Shown: one piece after another, positions 63,082 to 64,000 of the stretch
Numbering within the stretch: position 1 is the stretch's first letter
Layout of the letters: each line of letters begins with the position of its first letter
Assembly: GCA_902628565.1 (NCBI GenBank)
Contig: CACONR010000001.1
Location: 124,001-188,000 of the forward strand
Direction: 5' to 3'
DNA: 64,000 bases
Source of the DNA: an uncultured Pelagibacteraceae bacterium
GTDB taxonomy: Bacteria > Pseudomonadota > Alphaproteobacteria > Pelagibacterales > Pelagibacteraceae
Made by a program: the position numbers and the translations under genes
The notes under the pieces: model-generated
Told to the model about the DNA's origin: nothing
Seen by the model: only the letters and a program-made list of their open reading frames with translations
Database searches by the model: none

Positions 63082-63465
63082 TTATTTCTTAAGTGGTGTT
63101 AATTTTTTTCCAGCTATTGCAATAGCTTTTCCTTTTCTCGTTCGAGCATTACATCTAGTTCTCTGACCTCTTACAGGTAATTTTTTTCTATGTCTCGAAC
63201 CCCTATAACAAGCTAAATCTATTAATCTTTTTATGCTCAATGAATAATCTCTTCTAAGATCTCCCTCAACTTTAAAATTTTGATCAATATATTCTCTTAT
63301 CTTTAAAATTTCATCGTCAGTAAGTTGGTTCACTCTTTTTTCTTTAGGGATTGCTAAAGATGTGCAAATTTGTTTTGAAAATTTATCGCCAATACCATAG
63401 ATATAAGTTAGTCCTACTTGAACTAATTTATTTTGTGGGATGTTTATACCTGCAATACGAGCCAT
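63082..63465 (-). CDS. rpsM: 30S ribosomal protein S13
   Basis: 127 residues. [57 protein letters not shown] and [16 protein letters not shown] (C-terminal) are conserved. It contacts 16S rRNA and the P-site tRNA. It stands between adk and rpsK; rpmJ is not present in between. Confidence 0.98.
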   Translation of the reverse strand: MARIAGINIPQNKLVQVGLTYIYGIGDKFSKQICTSLAIPKEKRVNQLTDDEILKIREYIDQNFKVEGDLRRDYSLSIKRLIDLACYRGSRHRKKLPVRGQRTRCNARTRKGKAIAIAGKKLTPLKK

Positions 63466-63521
63466 AAGTTTTGAGATAAATTTTAGCCTTTTATATAAGA
63501 AGATCTTTCAAAGTCAACGTC

Positions 63522-64000
63522 TTAAACATTAAGAAAAGCATCTATTTTAGCGGTTATTTGTTCAATTTTAAGCGCACCATCTATTTCATAAAAATTTGAA
63601 TTTTTGGAATAGAAATCTAAAACGGGGCGTGTCATATCCATATAAGTATCGTATCTTTTTAGAATAATATTTGAATCATCATCAGATCTTTTTTCTAGAG
63701 TTTTTCTTTTTTCAACTCGTTTAATTATTACTTCTTTTGCAACATTAAGAAAAAAAATATAATCAATCTTTTGATTTGAACTTTCTAAAATAGTTTCTAA
63801 ATTTTTAGCTTGTTCTAATGACCTAGGATATCCATCAAAAATAAGTTTATTTTTAAATTTTTGATCAAAAATAACCTTTTTAATCAATTCATTAACAATT
63901 TCATCGCTTACAAATTTACCATCATTCATGTCATTGATTATCTTTTTTCCTATTTCAGAATTTTTATTAATTTCATCCCTTAGCATTTCGCCTGTTGAAA
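63522..64000 (-). CDS. adk: adenylate kinase, 5' end cut by window edge
   Basis: The reverse strand is open from the last base of the window to a TAA at 63522; 159 codons are visible. The first visible residues are STGEMLRDEINKN, the AMP-binding loop (STGDMLR in most members), so about 30 N-terminal residues with the P-loop lie outside. DGYPRSLEQAKNLE holds the DGFPR motif, and VEKRKTLEKRSDDD replaces the usual zinc or LID segment by the short R-x-DD form (RSDDDSNIILKRYDTY). It lies upstream of rpsM as in many alphaproteobacteria. Confidence 0.94.
   Translation of the reverse strand, partial: STGEMLRDEINKNSEIGKKIINDMNDGKFVSDEIVNELIKKVIFDQKFKNKLIFDGYPRSLEQAKNLETILESSNQKIDYIFFLNVAKEVIIKRVEKRKTLEKRSDDDSNIILKRYDTYMDMTRPVLDFYSKNSNFYEIDGALKIEQITAKIDAFLNV

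Noticed and set aside
1-64000. CRISPR array, insertion sequence, prophage or retron
   Set aside because: No regularly spaced repeats, transposase, phage structural gene or reverse transcriptase was seen.

Overview
The window looks like the core chromosome of a SAR11-clade alphaproteobacterium ('Candidatus Pelagibacter' type). The DNA is very AT-rich and almost every gap is under 100 bases. Neighbouring genes share stop/start bases dozens of times. The gene orders are classic alphaproteobacterial: rpiB-glyA-nrdR-ribD-ribE-ribBA-ribH-nusB-thiL-hppA, dapA-smpB-folK-rsh-pyrE-pdxJ-acpS-lepB-rnc-recO, a CBP3-type chaperone gene with rpmF-plsX-ihfA, and adk-rpsM-rpsK-rpoA-rplQ. A tandem SAM-II plus SAM-V riboswitch pair in front of metY fits the same group. 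The species call is inference; no marker gene was compared.

Layout. 0-8 kb: the end of a chorismate mutase gene, heme A synthase, riboswitch-controlled metY, rplM-rpsI, argC, a small lipoprotein gene, homoserine dehydrogenase and two exporters. 8-12.7 kb is the only accessory-looking part. It holds a 460-base gap, a one-domain MGMT, a GC-rich stretch that looks like a structured RNA, a 58-residue membrane protein, a tyrosine recombinase with an inverted repeat at its promoter, a 699-residue double glycosyltransferase and a GIY-YIG protein, and it stops at a tRNA-Glu gene. 12.7-24.8 kb: ihfA, plsX, rpmF, the cytochrome bc1 chaperone, bamE, proton pyrophosphatase, and the thiamine, riboflavin, NrdR, glycine and RpiB operon ending in a 2-oxoglutarate oxygenase-like gene. 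24.8-35.5 kb: hemB, the recO-to-dapA operon, a soluble lytic transglycosylase and tRNA-Ser(GCU).

35.5-42.2 kb: the four-subunit sarcosine oxidase (soxBDAG) followed by a polar amino acid ABC binding protein and permease with no ATPase gene beside them. 42.2-48.8 kb: a nuclease, a MATE exporter, TrhO, an O-methyltransferase and gatCAB. 48.8-55.2 kb: ruvX, pyrB, a dihydroorotase homologue lacking the metal-binding His-x-His, plsY, topA and a RidA protein. 55.2-61.1 kb: ugd and galU, panC, mgtE, lipB and a pseudouridine synthase. 61.1-64 kb: the rplQ-rpoA-rpsK-rpsM-adk end of the ribosomal protein cluster, with adk cut by the window edge.

How it fits together. Sarcosine oxidase yields glycine and a one-carbon unit on tetrahydrofolate, and GlyA joins glycine, serine and that folate pool. 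MetY makes homocysteine from activated homoserine (Hom is close by) under S-adenosylmethionine control. Proton pyrophosphatase recovers energy from pyrophosphate. I saw no CRISPR array, insertion sequence or prophage. The best lead for something undescribed is the 8.8-9.0 kb RNA-like element and its surroundings.
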